A DNA stretch of 33,259 bases from Eubacteriales bacterium (GCA_030527665.1 JAUNAK010000027.1:1-33259); one strand, 5' to 3'; counted from the first letter of the stretch, positions 7,301 to 15,901 are shown. Numbers and translations are program-made. Notes: generated from the sequence alone by a model not told the origin.

Positions 7301-10233
7301 ATTTCATCAAGCAGGAGAAGCCAATCGATGAGGCAACCGCCAATCCGATCTGTATCGTTTCCGGTATCAAAGCTGCTCCGAGCGAGAATGCTGCCTGGGA
7401 TGAAAACGAATGCCTTGCCATTACCAACAGCGGTGTATTGAAATATGATATTTATCTGCGTGCCGGTGCTGCATATGCATTTGCACAGCAGGAGGAGTAT
7501 CAGAATGCATTCGGCCTGTATCCGTTTGAAGACACCGTGATCAATCCGACATACGGAGCTCCGGATAAGGGTGCACATTTTGCAAATGAATATGCTTCGT
7601 TTGCGGATTCCTTTACACTGGACAAGAGTTCCTACCAGGGATGGAAGCAGATCGGAAATAATCTGTTCTATTTCGAAGACAATAAGGCATTGGTCGGTAC
7701 ACATGAACTTCCGGATTATGACGGAAGCGGCAAAAAGTATTACTATGGTTTCGATGAGAACGGATACTGCACCGGTAAGATCTCCGGACTGATCGAGATG
7801 AATGGCGGCCTGTATTTGGCCAAAAACGGCGTCCTTCAGACCGGCTGGCAGACCAGCAAGGATGCAGAAGGCAATACCAACTATTATTACTTTGATCCTT
7901 CCACAAAGAAGGCCGTTGATGGTCAGCAGAAGATCGGCGGATATCATTATACATTTAAGGATCATATCCTTGTTCGAGGAGAAATTGTTACAAACAGTAC
8001 CGGTTCCCGCTATATGTGGGCAGGTGACTGGGTGACCAGAGATTTTGTAGAAGTCGACGGCAAGATCTACTACGCAGAAATGAACGGATATTTCCATGTG
8101 GGATTCCGTCAGCATTTCAGCCCCTGGTTTAAGGAGGCAAAAGTATTTGCATTCGATGATACCGGTGCATGGCAGAGAGAGGTCACCGGCCTGTATGACT
8201 ATCACGGTGAAACCTATTATCTGGAAGGCGGCATTCTGAAACAGGGACCGAATCTGATCTTCGAAGAAGGCTATTATTACTATATTAATTATGGTGCCGA
8301 CAATTTTACTAATGATAAGATCTTCAAAAACGGAAATATCTGGATCGATGCAACAAACGGGTATATGAAGCCGGGCCGCTATACATTTGATGCACAGGGA
8401 AGAATGATCAATCCGCCTGCAGCTCCGAAGGTGACTGTAACGTTTGATGCAAACGGCGGAGCCGGAACAATGGAAGTACAGAGCCTGGAAGCATCTACGA
8501 CAACTGCACTGACAGCTGCAGCATTCACGAAGGATGATGCTGTATTTGCCGGCTGGAATACAGCGGCGGATGGAAGCGGAACGGCCTATGCCGACGGTGC
8601 AGAAGTCAAACTGACAGAAGATACCGTGCTGTATGCACAGTGGAAGAGCAAACCGTATACGATCACATTCAAGGATGAGAACGGAACGGTTCTGAATACA
8701 CAGAAGTATGATCTGGGAGAAATGCCTGTTTACACCGGCGAAACACCGGAAAAAGCCGAAGATGAAGAATATCGTTATGAATTCAGGGGATGGCTGCCGC
8801 AGCTGACAGAGGTTACCGGCGATGCGGAATATACAGCAGAATTCACAGCCATCAGAAAAGAAGCAGAAGAAACCGATAAGAACGGATGGTTTACGGATGA
8901 AAACGGTACGGCCTATCTGGAAAAAGGCGAGAAGAAATATACCGATCAGTGGGTGACGATCGAGGATAAGACCTATTGCTTCGATGCAAACGGTTATGTT
9001 CTGAAAGGCGTGCAGAATGCAGCAAAGGGAGAGGAGACCGGACTCTATGTATTTGATTCGGAAACCGGTGAATTCTTAAGCAGCACGAATGGTCTGTATA
9101 AGGACGGCGAAGATACCTACTGGACAAAAGACGGTCAGGTCATGCTCAATGAGGGTCTTGTTCGTGTAACCGCTGATAACGGTGAGATCAATTACTATTA
9201 CTTCAAGGAAGATGGAAAAGCCGTGAAGAATGTTCCGGTCGGCGGTCAGGATTACTGGGTAAGCAAGACCAATGATCTTCTTCCGGAATGGGGATACTAC
9301 TTCGACAGCGAAGGAGTGATCATCCATGAAGATACAGCTCTGAACGGAATCGTTGAAAAGGATGGCGTGAAGTACTATTACATCAACGGAATCAGAGTTC
9401 ACATGGGGCTCTTTGAATACAAGGGAGCGTTCTATTATGCGAAGAGCAACGGTCAGCTTGTTGCGGACAGAACCTATTACTGCGAGAGAATGAACGGTCT
9501 GAAACCGGCAGGTCCCTATGCTTTTGATGCAGAAGCAAGAATGATCACAGAAGAGCCGGAGAAGAAGAACGGAATCGTTGCTGAGAATGACAGTCTCTAC
9601 TATTATGCAGACGGAAAACTTACCTACGCCGGTCTGATCGAGATCGATGGCAGCTACTACTACGTAAGAACGAACGGAGAAGTGGTTCACGGACGCAAGT
9701 ACTGGATCTCCAAAACAAACGGTCTGATGGATGAAAAATCCTATGCATTCGATGAAGACGGCAAAATGATCATTGAGAAAACTGTGAAAAACGGAATCGT
9801 CAGTGAGAACGGAAGCCTGTTCTACTATGTAAACGGTACGCTTACCTATGCAGGACTCTTTGAACTGGATGGTGACTACTATTATGCAAAGACCAGCGGT
9901 GAAGTCATTCACGGCAGAAGCTACTGGATCAGCAAGACGAACGGTCTGGTAAAAGAGGCATCCTATACCTTCGATGAAAGCGGAAAGATGATCGATCCGC
10001 CGACAGAGAAACCGGATACCGCAAAGAATGGAATCGTTCGTGAAAACGGCAGCCTGTTCTATTATGTAAACGGTGTTCTGACCTATGCGGGACTCATCGA
10101 AGTGGACGGCAGTTATTATTATGTTAAGAGCAGCGGTGAAGTGATCAACGGTAAGAAGTACTGGATAAGCAAGACAAACGGACTTGTATCCGAAGGCTCT
10201 TATACATTTGATGAAAACGGAAAAATGGTATGA
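4375..10233 (+). CDS. Giant secreted phosphodiester glycosidase with wall-binding repeats
   Basis: 1952-aa surface protein. Signal peptide 1-29 (cleavage after VYA), acidic linker (about 30-105), mostly helical region to about 400, then a phosphodiester glycosidase (NAGPA/DUF2233-type) domain at about 415-655. Landmarks in it are GVNADFFN (475-482), MVLDGRQG and NLDGGGSTT (611-619). A Big2-like Ig domain follows (about 662-745, IASVDENGLVTGLAAG), then an unrecognised beta-rich region to about 1085. Choline/glucan-binding-like aromatic repeats start at GWKQIGNNLFYF (1089). Two InlB/Flg_new-type repeats (about 1353-1492) come next, then about 450 residues of long wall-binding repeats. Known NAGPA enzymes uncover mannose-6-phosphate by removing GlcNAc from a phosphodiester; here the substrate may be a phosphodiester-linked sugar on the cell surface polymer (inference). 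A strong ribosome site AAGGAGG at 4361-4367 supports this start. Confidence 0.92.
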   Translation: MKYRSVRKLAVCMASVMALSSAQPALVYAENTDAEDFGSEISIQAENPEQEEVDIIYSDSDADSEDSVLSGEIPEVIEQDTTDESDEEMEIVEEEAEPEEQLGDTARVSDWETFLADLRQLEAYAEAYVDENGGDVNELVINYIRTGVEKYTDADWVTLAGAEKTAFVKYVAEKDAENNTTASGLRSLAEFTVPNGDAVEFNHLFGALNIAIFNQGNQGNIDLGSWAGDLVDLMEYSHTKGVAATEVEAMAQEIREKYLGVDDESAHTFGILDLRGDLDSFYLASKVTSTSRKLSQIMEGYFTSSLTDKDRAVYFTRNRFPGKNTQEEIRAAVLSEYQSNNGCILLESKRGISGMTDLQKAASYAFADYLYELVNGELPGVNDLYEVFSSETSTIAPGVTQTIKQATTADNQQIIYYIATADVSRSDVSIYANYNNNDGSTWAMSRVTDQMAAAKEKHSNPDSENYIENYEPVVGVNADFFNMSTGEPSGVLVMEGVIYRNDEASFDENFFAILDDGTPVIGGRKEWFAYKDRIREAVGAAATLVKNGKIAVNRSDNYYSSRASRTCIGITDDGHVVMMVLDGRQGALSVGGSAEEIAQIMLEAGCVTAVNLDGGGSTTYAAREEGASEVSVVNSPSDGYERSVSSSLMVVSTAETSTEFVRAKLSSDYDYMTVGASVQIHASGVSKSGSTAEIPENARWQITDATIASVDENGLVTGLAAGETDVQLVVDGKVVGTKKLHVVKQPTELEFTKDRLNVVYGVETPLPIQAKYNGNVVKVTDNDIVFESNPANAGTITDITFTGDEAAGVRNATITAMLKRDFTISASITLALYSNGEAIFDFENATSGDRQFAWKRSVTNTTTDDEKYYHIADPNETMDVSYIFALDMEQVPIPDKLTPLLSMVAGGDVSGITSWKLMLQLAERLNPMTNVKVTMNIDPNLAVKMEMSDIKLVNDYFTLTNAEYDETNHQLILTLNFIKQEKPIDEATANPICIVSGIKAAPSENAAWDENECLAITNSGVLKYDIYLRAGAAYAFAQQEEYQNAFGLYPFEDTVINPTYGAPDKGAHFANEYASFADSFTLDKSSYQGWKQIGNNLFYFEDNKALVGTHELPDYDGSGKKYYYGFDENGYCTGKISGLIEMNGGLYLAKNGVLQTGWQTSKDAEGNTNYYYFDPSTKKAVDGQQKIGGYHYTFKDHILVRGEIVTNSTGSRYMWAGDWVTRDFVEVDGKIYYAEMNGYFHVGFRQHFSPWFKEAKVFAFDDTGAWQREVTGLYDYHGETYYLEGGILKQGPNLIFEEGYYYYINYGADNFTNDKIFKNGNIWIDATNGYMKPGRYTFDAQGRMINPPAAPKVTVTFDANGGAGTMEVQSLEASTTTALTAAAFTKDDAVFAGWNTAADGSGTAYADGAEVKLTEDTVLYAQWKSKPYTITFKDENGTVLNTQKYDLGEMPVYTGETPEKAEDEEYRYEFRGWLPQLTEVTGDAEYTAEFTAIRKEAEETDKNGWFTDENGTAYLEKGEKKYTDQWVTIEDKTYCFDANGYVLKGVQNAAKGEETGLYVFDSETGEFLSSTNGLYKDGEDTYWTKDGQVMLNEGLVRVTADNGEINYYYFKEDGKAVKNVPVGGQDYWVSKTNDLLPEWGYYFDSEGVIIHEDTALNGIVEKDGVKYYYINGIRVHMGLFEYKGAFYYAKSNGQLVADRTYYCERMNGLKPAGPYAFDAEARMITEEPEKKNGIVAENDSLYYYADGKLTYAGLIEIDGSYYYVRTNGEVVHGRKYWISKTNGLMDEKSYAFDEDGKMIIEKTVKNGIVSENGSLFYYVNGTLTYAGLFELDGDYYYAKTSGEVIHGRSYWISKTNGLVKEASYTFDESGKMIDPPTEKPDTAKNGIVRENGSLFYYVNGVLTYAGLIEVDGSYYYVKSSGEVINGKKYWISKTNGLVSEGSYTFDENGKMV
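9343..10230 (+). repeat. C-terminal 74-79 residue wall-binding repeats of the first giant protein
   Basis: Four tandem coding units begin with NGIV at 9343, 9568, 9790 and 10027 (spacings 225, 222 and 237 nt). Each contains YYY/FYY-NG, LTYAGLIE, DGSYYYVK-SGEV, KYWISKTNGL and a closing YTFDENGKM. The aromatic/Gly pattern resembles CW_binding_1 (choline or glucan binding) repeats, but the unit is longer. The same units end the second giant protein. Confidence 0.88.
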
Positions 10234-10243
10234 TAACCGCTCA

Positions 10244-10271
10244 ATCGGGAGCCGCTTAGGCAGCTCCCGAT
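10244..10271 (+). other. Hairpin after the first giant gene, not a classic terminator
   Basis: A perfect 9-bp inverted repeat, ATCGGGAGC (10244-10252) and GCTCCCGAT (10263-10271), surrounds a 10-nt loop just after the stop codon at 10231-10233. No T-run follows (next bases CCGGTCAG), so it is more likely a transcript-stabilising or attenuating stem than an intrinsic terminator. Confidence 0.65.
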
Positions 10272-10317
10272 CCGGTCAGAAAGAGAGGGGAGAAACATAG
10301 AACTGATCAGAGAACAT

Positions 10318-10962
10318 GTGTTGTTTATTCTGTTGTTTATCGGAACAGCCTTCTCTTTCGGATGGCTGCTGCAATGCAGAAACAGACTGAAGATCGGTCC
10401 GGCAGCTGCCGCAGTACTGGCTGCTGCTCATACACTTGTCGGGCTGCTGTCTGTAAAAGTATTTGCAGTGCTGGAAACACTGGATTTTTCCAAGGCTGGA
10501 AATATGAGTCTTTTCGGAGGCGTGTTCTTCATGCCGGTGCTGTATCTGCTCGGTGCGAAGCTCTTTAAAAGAAAAGCGGAGGATGTATGTGATGTGTTTT
10601 CCATCTGCATGATCTTCACGGTGATGTGTGCAAGAATCAACTGCATCATTTCCGGCTGCTGCAAAGGAAAGCTTCTGCCCGGTGCAGAGACACTTCGATG
10701 GCCGACAAGAGAAGCGGAGATCATCTTCTATATTCTTCTTCTTGCATTCCTGCTTCCGAAGGTATGGAAAGAGAAGACGAAAGGGAGGAGTTATCCGATC
10801 TATATGATCGCATACGGAGCTTTTCGATTCCTGATCGAATGGTTTCGTGAGAGCGACAGTGCATCAGGCATACATATCGCACACATGTGGTCGATCATTG
10901 CACTGTGTATCGGCTTAAGTATATATATTGAGCTGCAAAAGAAAAAAGGAGGGAAAAAGTAG
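10318..10962 (+). CDS. Lgt-like (prolipoprotein diacylglyceryl transferase family) membrane protein, degenerate
   Basis: Polytopic membrane protein of about 214 aa with several helices, shorter than true Lgt (about 260-290 aa). Family features remain: ARINCIISGCCKG (R106, the Lgt arginine-signature position) and YGAFRFLIEWFRES (R170 and E174 match conserved Arg/Glu of Lgt). However, the segment that carries the catalytic His in Lgt (SFHGG) reads SLFGG at 64-68, so His is replaced by Phe66. It is therefore probably a paralogue with a different acyl or glycolipid substrate, or an inactive one. The start is uncertain: GTG at 10318 has only a weak upstream AGAGA. A good GAGGGGAG (10285-10292) lies 4 nt before an in-frame ATA at 10297, and an in-frame CTG is at 10303. 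The frame has no ATG upstream back to a TAA at 10234. It lies between the two giant surface-protein genes and ends 1 nt before the next start. Confidence 0.75.
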   Translation: MLFILLFIGTAFSFGWLLQCRNRLKIGPAAAAVLAAAHTLVGLLSVKVFAVLETLDFSKAGNMSLFGGVFFMPVLYLLGAKLFKRKAEDVCDVFSICMIFTVMCARINCIISGCCKGKLLPGAETLRWPTREAEIIFYILLLAFLLPKVWKEKTKGRSYPIYMIAYGAFRFLIEWFRESDSASGIHIAHMWSIIALCIGLSIYIELQKKKGGKK

Positions 10963-10963
10963 T

Positions 10964-13900
10964 ATGTTAAGAAATGCATGCAAACGCTGCCTGACGATGC
11001 TGCTGGCAGTTTTGATGGTAATCGCCATGCTTCCGGCAACAGCCAAGTCCGTGCAGGCTGCGACAGCACTGAACGGTTTGTCGGTGAACGGGCTGACGGC
11101 CGAGACGAGTGGAGGAGAATGGGAGGCAGGAGGAACCAGCATCAATGGAAGTGCCAAAGGATCAAGCGGCGGCTGCAGTTCTTCCGCAGGAAATGGAAGT
11201 ATCACTTTAAAGAATACCCTTTCAACAGAAGCTGTGCTGACCTTTGAATATGAACTGACATTGAATGGCGGTACGGTTCAGATCGATGGAAATGCGGTAA
11301 CAGCAAATGGAACGTTTTCGAAAAAAATCAGTTCTGCTGATACAGTTGATATTGCTATTAAAACACAGGCTGGTAATTATACAACAGGTGTTATCATAAC
11401 GAATATCTCCCTGATCGTTGAAAGAAATGCAACGACTACATTTGTTCCTGCCGAAAACGGTGTTTATACTGTTGATGGACAAAAGGTGGAAGCAGCGACC
11501 AGCAGTACACAGGTCTCTACGAAGGCTTATGCACTTTCTGCATCTGCATCCGCTGGATATAAGTTCCTTGGCTGGTACAGCGAAACGACGGGAGAGTATT
11601 TTTCCAATTCAGAAGCTGTAAATAAAAATTTTGATACCGATCAGACGATCACTGCCATATTTGTTCCGCAGGATGCTCCGTTATTTGAAACTGCAGGCAG
11701 TCGTTTTGCTGATCTGAATGAGGCGGTTCGGTTTGCACAGGGCAAAAATGCGAATAAGATCACATTGGTATCAGACGGAATACTTCCGGCAGGTACCTAT
11801 ACGGTTCCGGGCGGAATCACATTGCTGATTCCTTTTGATGATGCCGGAACGACCTATACAACTGCACCGGCAAATGTAAGTACCAGTTATGTGAAGCCTT
11901 CTGCATTCCGGACATTAACCATGGCTGCAGGTGCAGAACTGGTGGTAAACGGTGCTGTCAGCATCAGTGCCAAACATGCGGCTGCTCCGGGAAGTGGAAA
12001 GTATGGCGGATCACCAAGCGGAAAAGTTGGCTGGATCAACATGGATACGGATAGTGCAATTACAGTAAATAACGGCGGTGCTCTGTATGCATGGGGATTT
12101 GTAACCGGTTCCGGAAATGTAACGATCAATTCCGGTGCAAAGGTGTATGAGAATTTCCAGATCACGGATTTCAGAGGCGGTAATGAAACCAGTAAGTTAG
12201 CCAGCGGTCCTATCTTCCCATTCTCTCAGTATTATATTCAGAATGTGGAAGTTCCGATGACGATCATGTCCGGCGGAACGGAAACCGTATATTCCTCCCT
12301 GTATGCTGTGGGCAGTGCATATTCTACCAGTATTGAATTTATTGGAAACAACGGTATGTTTAAGCTGGGTGAGGGCAGTACCTTTACAAAGCGCTATGAT
12401 CGTGCAGCTGACCGGCAGATCTTTGATCTTTACGGTGATGCGGAATTGAAGAATCTGACTGTTACAGTTGCTGTGGCAACTGTAAATTCCGCGAACTTTA
12501 ATTTACCGATCAACAGCAATATCACTTTGAACGTGCATGAAGGAACAACTACAGTTAATCAGAGTATTGCTCTGCAGCCGGGAGTGGAAGCAACGATCGA
12601 TAGTGGAGCAACTCTTAAGATAGCAGATGGTAAAAAAGTATACATCTATGATGCGGATCAGTGGGGCAATTACACCATGAGTGCAAAGCTGATCTCCTTA
12701 TTGTATCCTTCAGATAAGGAAGGGGTTTATACACGCGGAGATGCAGATATTAAGGATGTTATCGTCGATGTAAATGGTACGATCGATGCGGTTGGTTCTG
12801 CCTATACAACAGAAAGCGGCGCGGATATCACCAGTTCGGAAGGAACCGGAAAAGTAGTATTTACGAATAATGCCGGAACCGATACGACAACAGAACAGTA
12901 TGAGAATAACAGTACAAAAGTAAGTATTCCGATCACCTCTGCAAAACTTCACAACGCAGACGGTTCCTACACCGAAACCGCAGATGCAGCCGCAGGGGAT
13001 GAATATACCTATGTGAACGGCACATGGACGAAGAATGCTTCGGAAGCTGAAACGATCAACATTACCTTCGATGCCAATGGCGGTGAAGGAACGATGGAGG
13101 AACTCAACGCAGCAAGCGGAGAAGAAACAGCTCTTACCGAGAATGCATTTTCCAGAGATGGTTACGAATTCAACGGCTGGAATACAGCAGCAGACGGAAC
13201 CGGCACTGCATATGCAGACGGTGCAGCTGCAGCGTTCAGTGAAGATACGACTCTGTATGCACAGTGGAAAGAACTGACATTTACGGTTACATGGATCGAT
13301 GAAGATGGAACCGAACTTGAAAAAGACGAGAATGTAGCTTACGGAACGACCCCGACCTATGAGGGCGACACGCCGACTAAGGCTTCTACCGAACAGTATT
13401 CCTATACATTCAGCGGCTGGACACCGGAAGTAACCAAAGTTACAGCAGATGTAACGTACAAAGCTGTCTACACCGCAGTGGTAAATGAATATACCATTAC
13501 CTGGAAAAATGAAGACGGTACTGAGCTGGCTGTGCAGAAAATTGCATATGGCGAGACACCGGTATATGCCGGCGAAACACCGGTGAAAGAGGCAGACGAA
13601 CAGTTTACCTATGCTTTCAGCGGCTGGACACCGGAAGTAACAGCAGTCAGCGGTGATGCTGTGTATACGGCAGTATTCACTGAAACAACGAATGCCTATA
13701 CGGTAATCTGGAACAACTGGGATGGAACGGAGCTGGGCAGAGATACGGTAGAATACGGAGGAACTCCGGCATATACCGGAGAGACACCGGTGAAAGCTGC
13801 CGATGCACAGTATACCTATACATTCAGCGGCTGGGATCCGGAACTCAATGCAGTGACCGGTGAAGTTTCCTATACCGCACAGTTTGATCAGACAGTCAAT

Positions 13901-15901
13901 ATGTATACCGTTACCTGGAAATGTGAGGGTGAGGTACTCAAGACAGAGCAGACTGCCTATGGTGAGACACCTGTATACGCAGGCGAGACACCGGTAAAAA
14001 CGGCTGATGAGCAGCATACCTATACATTTGAGGGCTGGACACCGGAAGCAGCTGCCGTTACAGGGGATATTGAATACACCGCTGTATTCAAAGAGGAAGT
14101 AAGAACATATTCCGTTATCTGGAAAAATGAGGACGGAACGGTTCTGAAAACCGATGAAGATGCAGCTTACGGAACAAAGATCACCTATGACGGTGAAACA
14201 CCGGCAAAAGCAGAAGATGACAGCTATACCTATACATTTGCAGGCTGGACACCGGAGCTTACCGAAGAAACAACGGTAACCGGTGATATGACATTTACTG
14301 CTGTTTACACCGCAGAAAAGAAAGCATTTACCGTAATCTGGCAGAACTGGAACAATGATCTGCTGGAAAAGGATGAGAACGTTGAAGTGGGCACCGTGCC
14401 GACTTATGACGGATCCGCACCTGTAAGAGAGAATAAAGAATGGTATACCTATAACTTTACCGGCTGGACACCGGAAGTATCTGCAGTAACTGGCGATATC
14501 ACCTACACCGCGGAATACATGGAAACCGGATTGAACGGATGGCAGGAAAATGAAAAGGGAAGGACCTATGTAGAAAACGGAGAGCAGAAATACTTCGATG
14601 CATGGGCAGAGATCGACGGATCGTCCTATTTCTTTGATGCCGAAGGCTATGTCGTTAAGGGTATGGCAGCCGTTGAAGCACAGGATGGTTCAGGAACAGC
14701 ATCGTTTGTGTTTGATGAAACGACCGGCGCTTTCCGCAGCGAACTGACAGGCATTTATGAGAATGGTGAGGATACCTATTATGTGATCAACGGACGGGTG
14801 CAGGAATCTGCAGGACTGGTACGGATCGTTAAGGAAGACGGAGCAGTGAATTACTACTATTTTGCTGAAGACAGCAAGGCAGTGAAAAACTATCCGGAAG
14901 GCGGTTCCGATTACTGGGTAGAGAAGACAAATGGTCTCCTCCCGATGTGGGGCTATCATTTTGATGGGAACGGTGTGATCACACATGAGGATGATACGTC
15001 CCTCCAGGGTGTTCATGCGAACGATCTGGGAATTAAGTATTACTATATCGACGGTGTAAAAGTACATATCGGTATGTTCCGTGATGAAAATGGCAGCTAC
15101 TATTATGCAAAAGGCAGCGGTCAGCTTGTCGTAAATCAGAAGTACTATTGCACCAAGGTAAATGATACCGGTCTGAAGGAAGGCAGCTATGCCTTTGACG
15201 AAGAAGGAAGACTGATCCTTCCGGATGCTGCAAAGAACGGCATTGTTGCCGAGAACGGCAGTTTGTATTATTATGTTGACGGTAAACTGACCTATGCCGG
15301 ACTGATTGAGATCGACGGTGATTACTATTATGTAAAAACCAGCGGTGAAGTCGTACATGGTCAGAACTACTGGATCACAAAAACAAATGATCTGCTGAAA
15401 GCAGGTTCCTATGCTTTTGCTGATGACGGCAAGATCCAGATCAAAGTAGTGAAAAACGGAATCGTCGCAGAAAATGACAGTCTGTTCTACTATGTAAATG
15501 ATAAACTGACCTATGCCGGATTGATCGATATCGATGGTGATTACTATTATGCAAAAACCAGCGGCGAGGTTGTTCACGGCAGAAGCTACTGGATCACCAA
15601 GACCAACGGTCTGGTAAAAGAGGGAAGCTATTCCTTCGATGACAATGGTAAAATGCAGAATCCTCCGACAAAGACAGAGGATACGACGAAAAACGGCATT
15701 GTTGCCGAGAACGGAAGTCTGTATTATTATGTAGACGGCGTAGTGACCTATGCCGGACTGATCGATATAGACGGTAGCTATTATTATGTAAAAACCAGCG
15801 GTGAAGTGATTCACGGCAAAAAGTACTGGATCACCAAGACCAACGGTCTGGTAAAAGAAGGCTCGTATACCTTTGATGATACCGGTAAAATGGTTCGATA
15901 A
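10964..15901 (+). CDS. Giant secreted adhesin-like protein with InlB-type and wall-binding repeats
   Basis: 1645-aa surface protein. ATG at 10964 is chosen over an upstream in-frame TTG (10928) because AAGGAGG at 10946-10952 lies 11 nt upstream and because the signal peptide (1-32, cleavage after VQA) then begins properly. Residues about 33-690 are Gly/Thr/Asn-rich with beta-helix-like stretches (for example INSGAKVYE, TIDSGATLKIADGKKVYIYD). From about 698 to 1186 run one canonical InlB/Listeria-Bacteroides repeat (ITFDANGG to LYAQW) and six related units with TVTWKNEDGTEL and GWTPEVTAVTGDITYTA cores. Residues 1190-1645 are wall-binding repeats nearly matching those of the first giant protein. 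No LPXTG or SLH anchor is visible, so retention on the wall probably depends on these repeats. No catalytic domain is recognised; a structural or adhesive role is inferred. Confidence 0.88.
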   Translation: MLRNACKRCLTMLLAVLMVIAMLPATAKSVQAATALNGLSVNGLTAETSGGEWEAGGTSINGSAKGSSGGCSSSAGNGSITLKNTLSTEAVLTFEYELTLNGGTVQIDGNAVTANGTFSKKISSADTVDIAIKTQAGNYTTGVIITNISLIVERNATTTFVPAENGVYTVDGQKVEAATSSTQVSTKAYALSASASAGYKFLGWYSETTGEYFSNSEAVNKNFDTDQTITAIFVPQDAPLFETAGSRFADLNEAVRFAQGKNANKITLVSDGILPAGTYTVPGGITLLIPFDDAGTTYTTAPANVSTSYVKPSAFRTLTMAAGAELVVNGAVSISAKHAAAPGSGKYGGSPSGKVGWINMDTDSAITVNNGGALYAWGFVTGSGNVTINSGAKVYENFQITDFRGGNETSKLASGPIFPFSQYYIQNVEVPMTIMSGGTETVYSSLYAVGSAYSTSIEFIGNNGMFKLGEGSTFTKRYDRAADRQIFDLYGDAELKNLTVTVAVATVNSANFNLPINSNITLNVHEGTTTVNQSIALQPGVEATIDSGATLKIADGKKVYIYDADQWGNYTMSAKLISLLYPSDKEGVYTRGDADIKDVIVDVNGTIDAVGSAYTTESGADITSSEGTGKVVFTNNAGTDTTTEQYENNSTKVSIPITSAKLHNADGSYTETADAAAGDEYTYVNGTWTKNASEAETINITFDANGGEGTMEELNAASGEETALTENAFSRDGYEFNGWNTAADGTGTAYADGAAAAFSEDTTLYAQWKELTFTVTWIDEDGTELEKDENVAYGTTPTYEGDTPTKASTEQYSYTFSGWTPEVTKVTADVTYKAVYTAVVNEYTITWKNEDGTELAVQKIAYGETPVYAGETPVKEADEQFTYAFSGWTPEVTAVSGDAVYTAVFTETTNAYTVIWNNWDGTELGRDTVEYGGTPAYTGETPVKAADAQYTYTFSGWDPELNAVTGEVSYTAQFDQTVNMYTVTWKCEGEVLKTEQTAYGETPVYAGETPVKTADEQHTYTFEGWTPEAAAVTGDIEYTAVFKEEVRTYSVIWKNEDGTVLKTDEDAAYGTKITYDGETPAKAEDDSYTYTFAGWTPELTEETTVTGDMTFTAVYTAEKKAFTVIWQNWNNDLLEKDENVEVGTVPTYDGSAPVRENKEWYTYNFTGWTPEVSAVTGDITYTAEYMETGLNGWQENEKGRTYVENGEQKYFDAWAEIDGSSYFFDAEGYVVKGMAAVEAQDGSGTASFVFDETTGAFRSELTGIYENGEDTYYVINGRVQESAGLVRIVKEDGAVNYYYFAEDSKAVKNYPEGGSDYWVEKTNGLLPMWGYHFDGNGVITHEDDTSLQGVHANDLGIKYYYIDGVKVHIGMFRDENGSYYYAKGSGQLVVNQKYYCTKVNDTGLKEGSYAFDEEGRLILPDAAKNGIVAENGSLYYYVDGKLTYAGLIEIDGDYYYVKTSGEVVHGQNYWITKTNDLLKAGSYAFADDGKIQIKVVKNGIVAENDSLFYYVNDKLTYAGLIDIDGDYYYAKTSGEVVHGRSYWITKTNGLVKEGSYSFDDNGKMQNPPTKTEDTTKNGIVAENGSLYYYVDGVVTYAGLIDIDGSYYYVKTSGEVIHGKKYWITKTNGLVKEGSYTFDDTGKMVR
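13055..14521 (+). repeat. Seven tandem InlB B-repeat-like units
   Basis: Coding tandem repeat of about 65-72 residues per unit inside the second giant protein. Unit 1 is the canonical FDANGG...GWNTAADG...LYAQW form. Units 2-7 share VTWKNEDGTEL, a Y-G-ETPVYAGETP hinge, a Y-T-F-GWTPE core and a final YTAVF. A similar pair occurs in the first giant protein at about 8431-8850. Confidence 0.88.
15236..15898 (+). repeat. C-terminal wall-binding repeats of the second giant protein
   Basis: Three full units begin with NGIVAEN at 15236, 15455 and 15692 (spacings 219 and 237 nt), preceded by a divergent unit from about 15001. They match the units at the end of the first giant gene almost residue for residue, including KYWI-KTNGLVKEGSY, so the two proteins should bind the same ligand and their 3' ends could recombine. 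Confidence 0.88.

Noticed and set aside
6313-8205. Long - strand open frame of 630 codons
   Set aside because: Antisense to the well-supported first giant gene; it is Ile/Cys-rich, lacks domains, and results from the codon bias of the real frame.
10318-10962. Housekeeping Lgt
   Set aside because: The catalytic His is replaced by Phe and the protein is short, so only a family-level call is supported.
10928-10963. Upstream TTG start for the second giant protein
   Set aside because: It lies inside the Lgt-like gene, lacks a ribosome site and would place 12 charged residues before a complete signal peptide; ATG 10964 has AAGGAGG.
12710-14017. Long - strand open frame of 435 codons
   Set aside because: Antisense to the InlB-type repeats of the second giant gene and merely mirrors their repetition.
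14690-15814. Long - strand open frame of 374 codons
   Set aside because: Antisense to the wall-binding repeats; a similar mirror frame occurs at 9076-9912.
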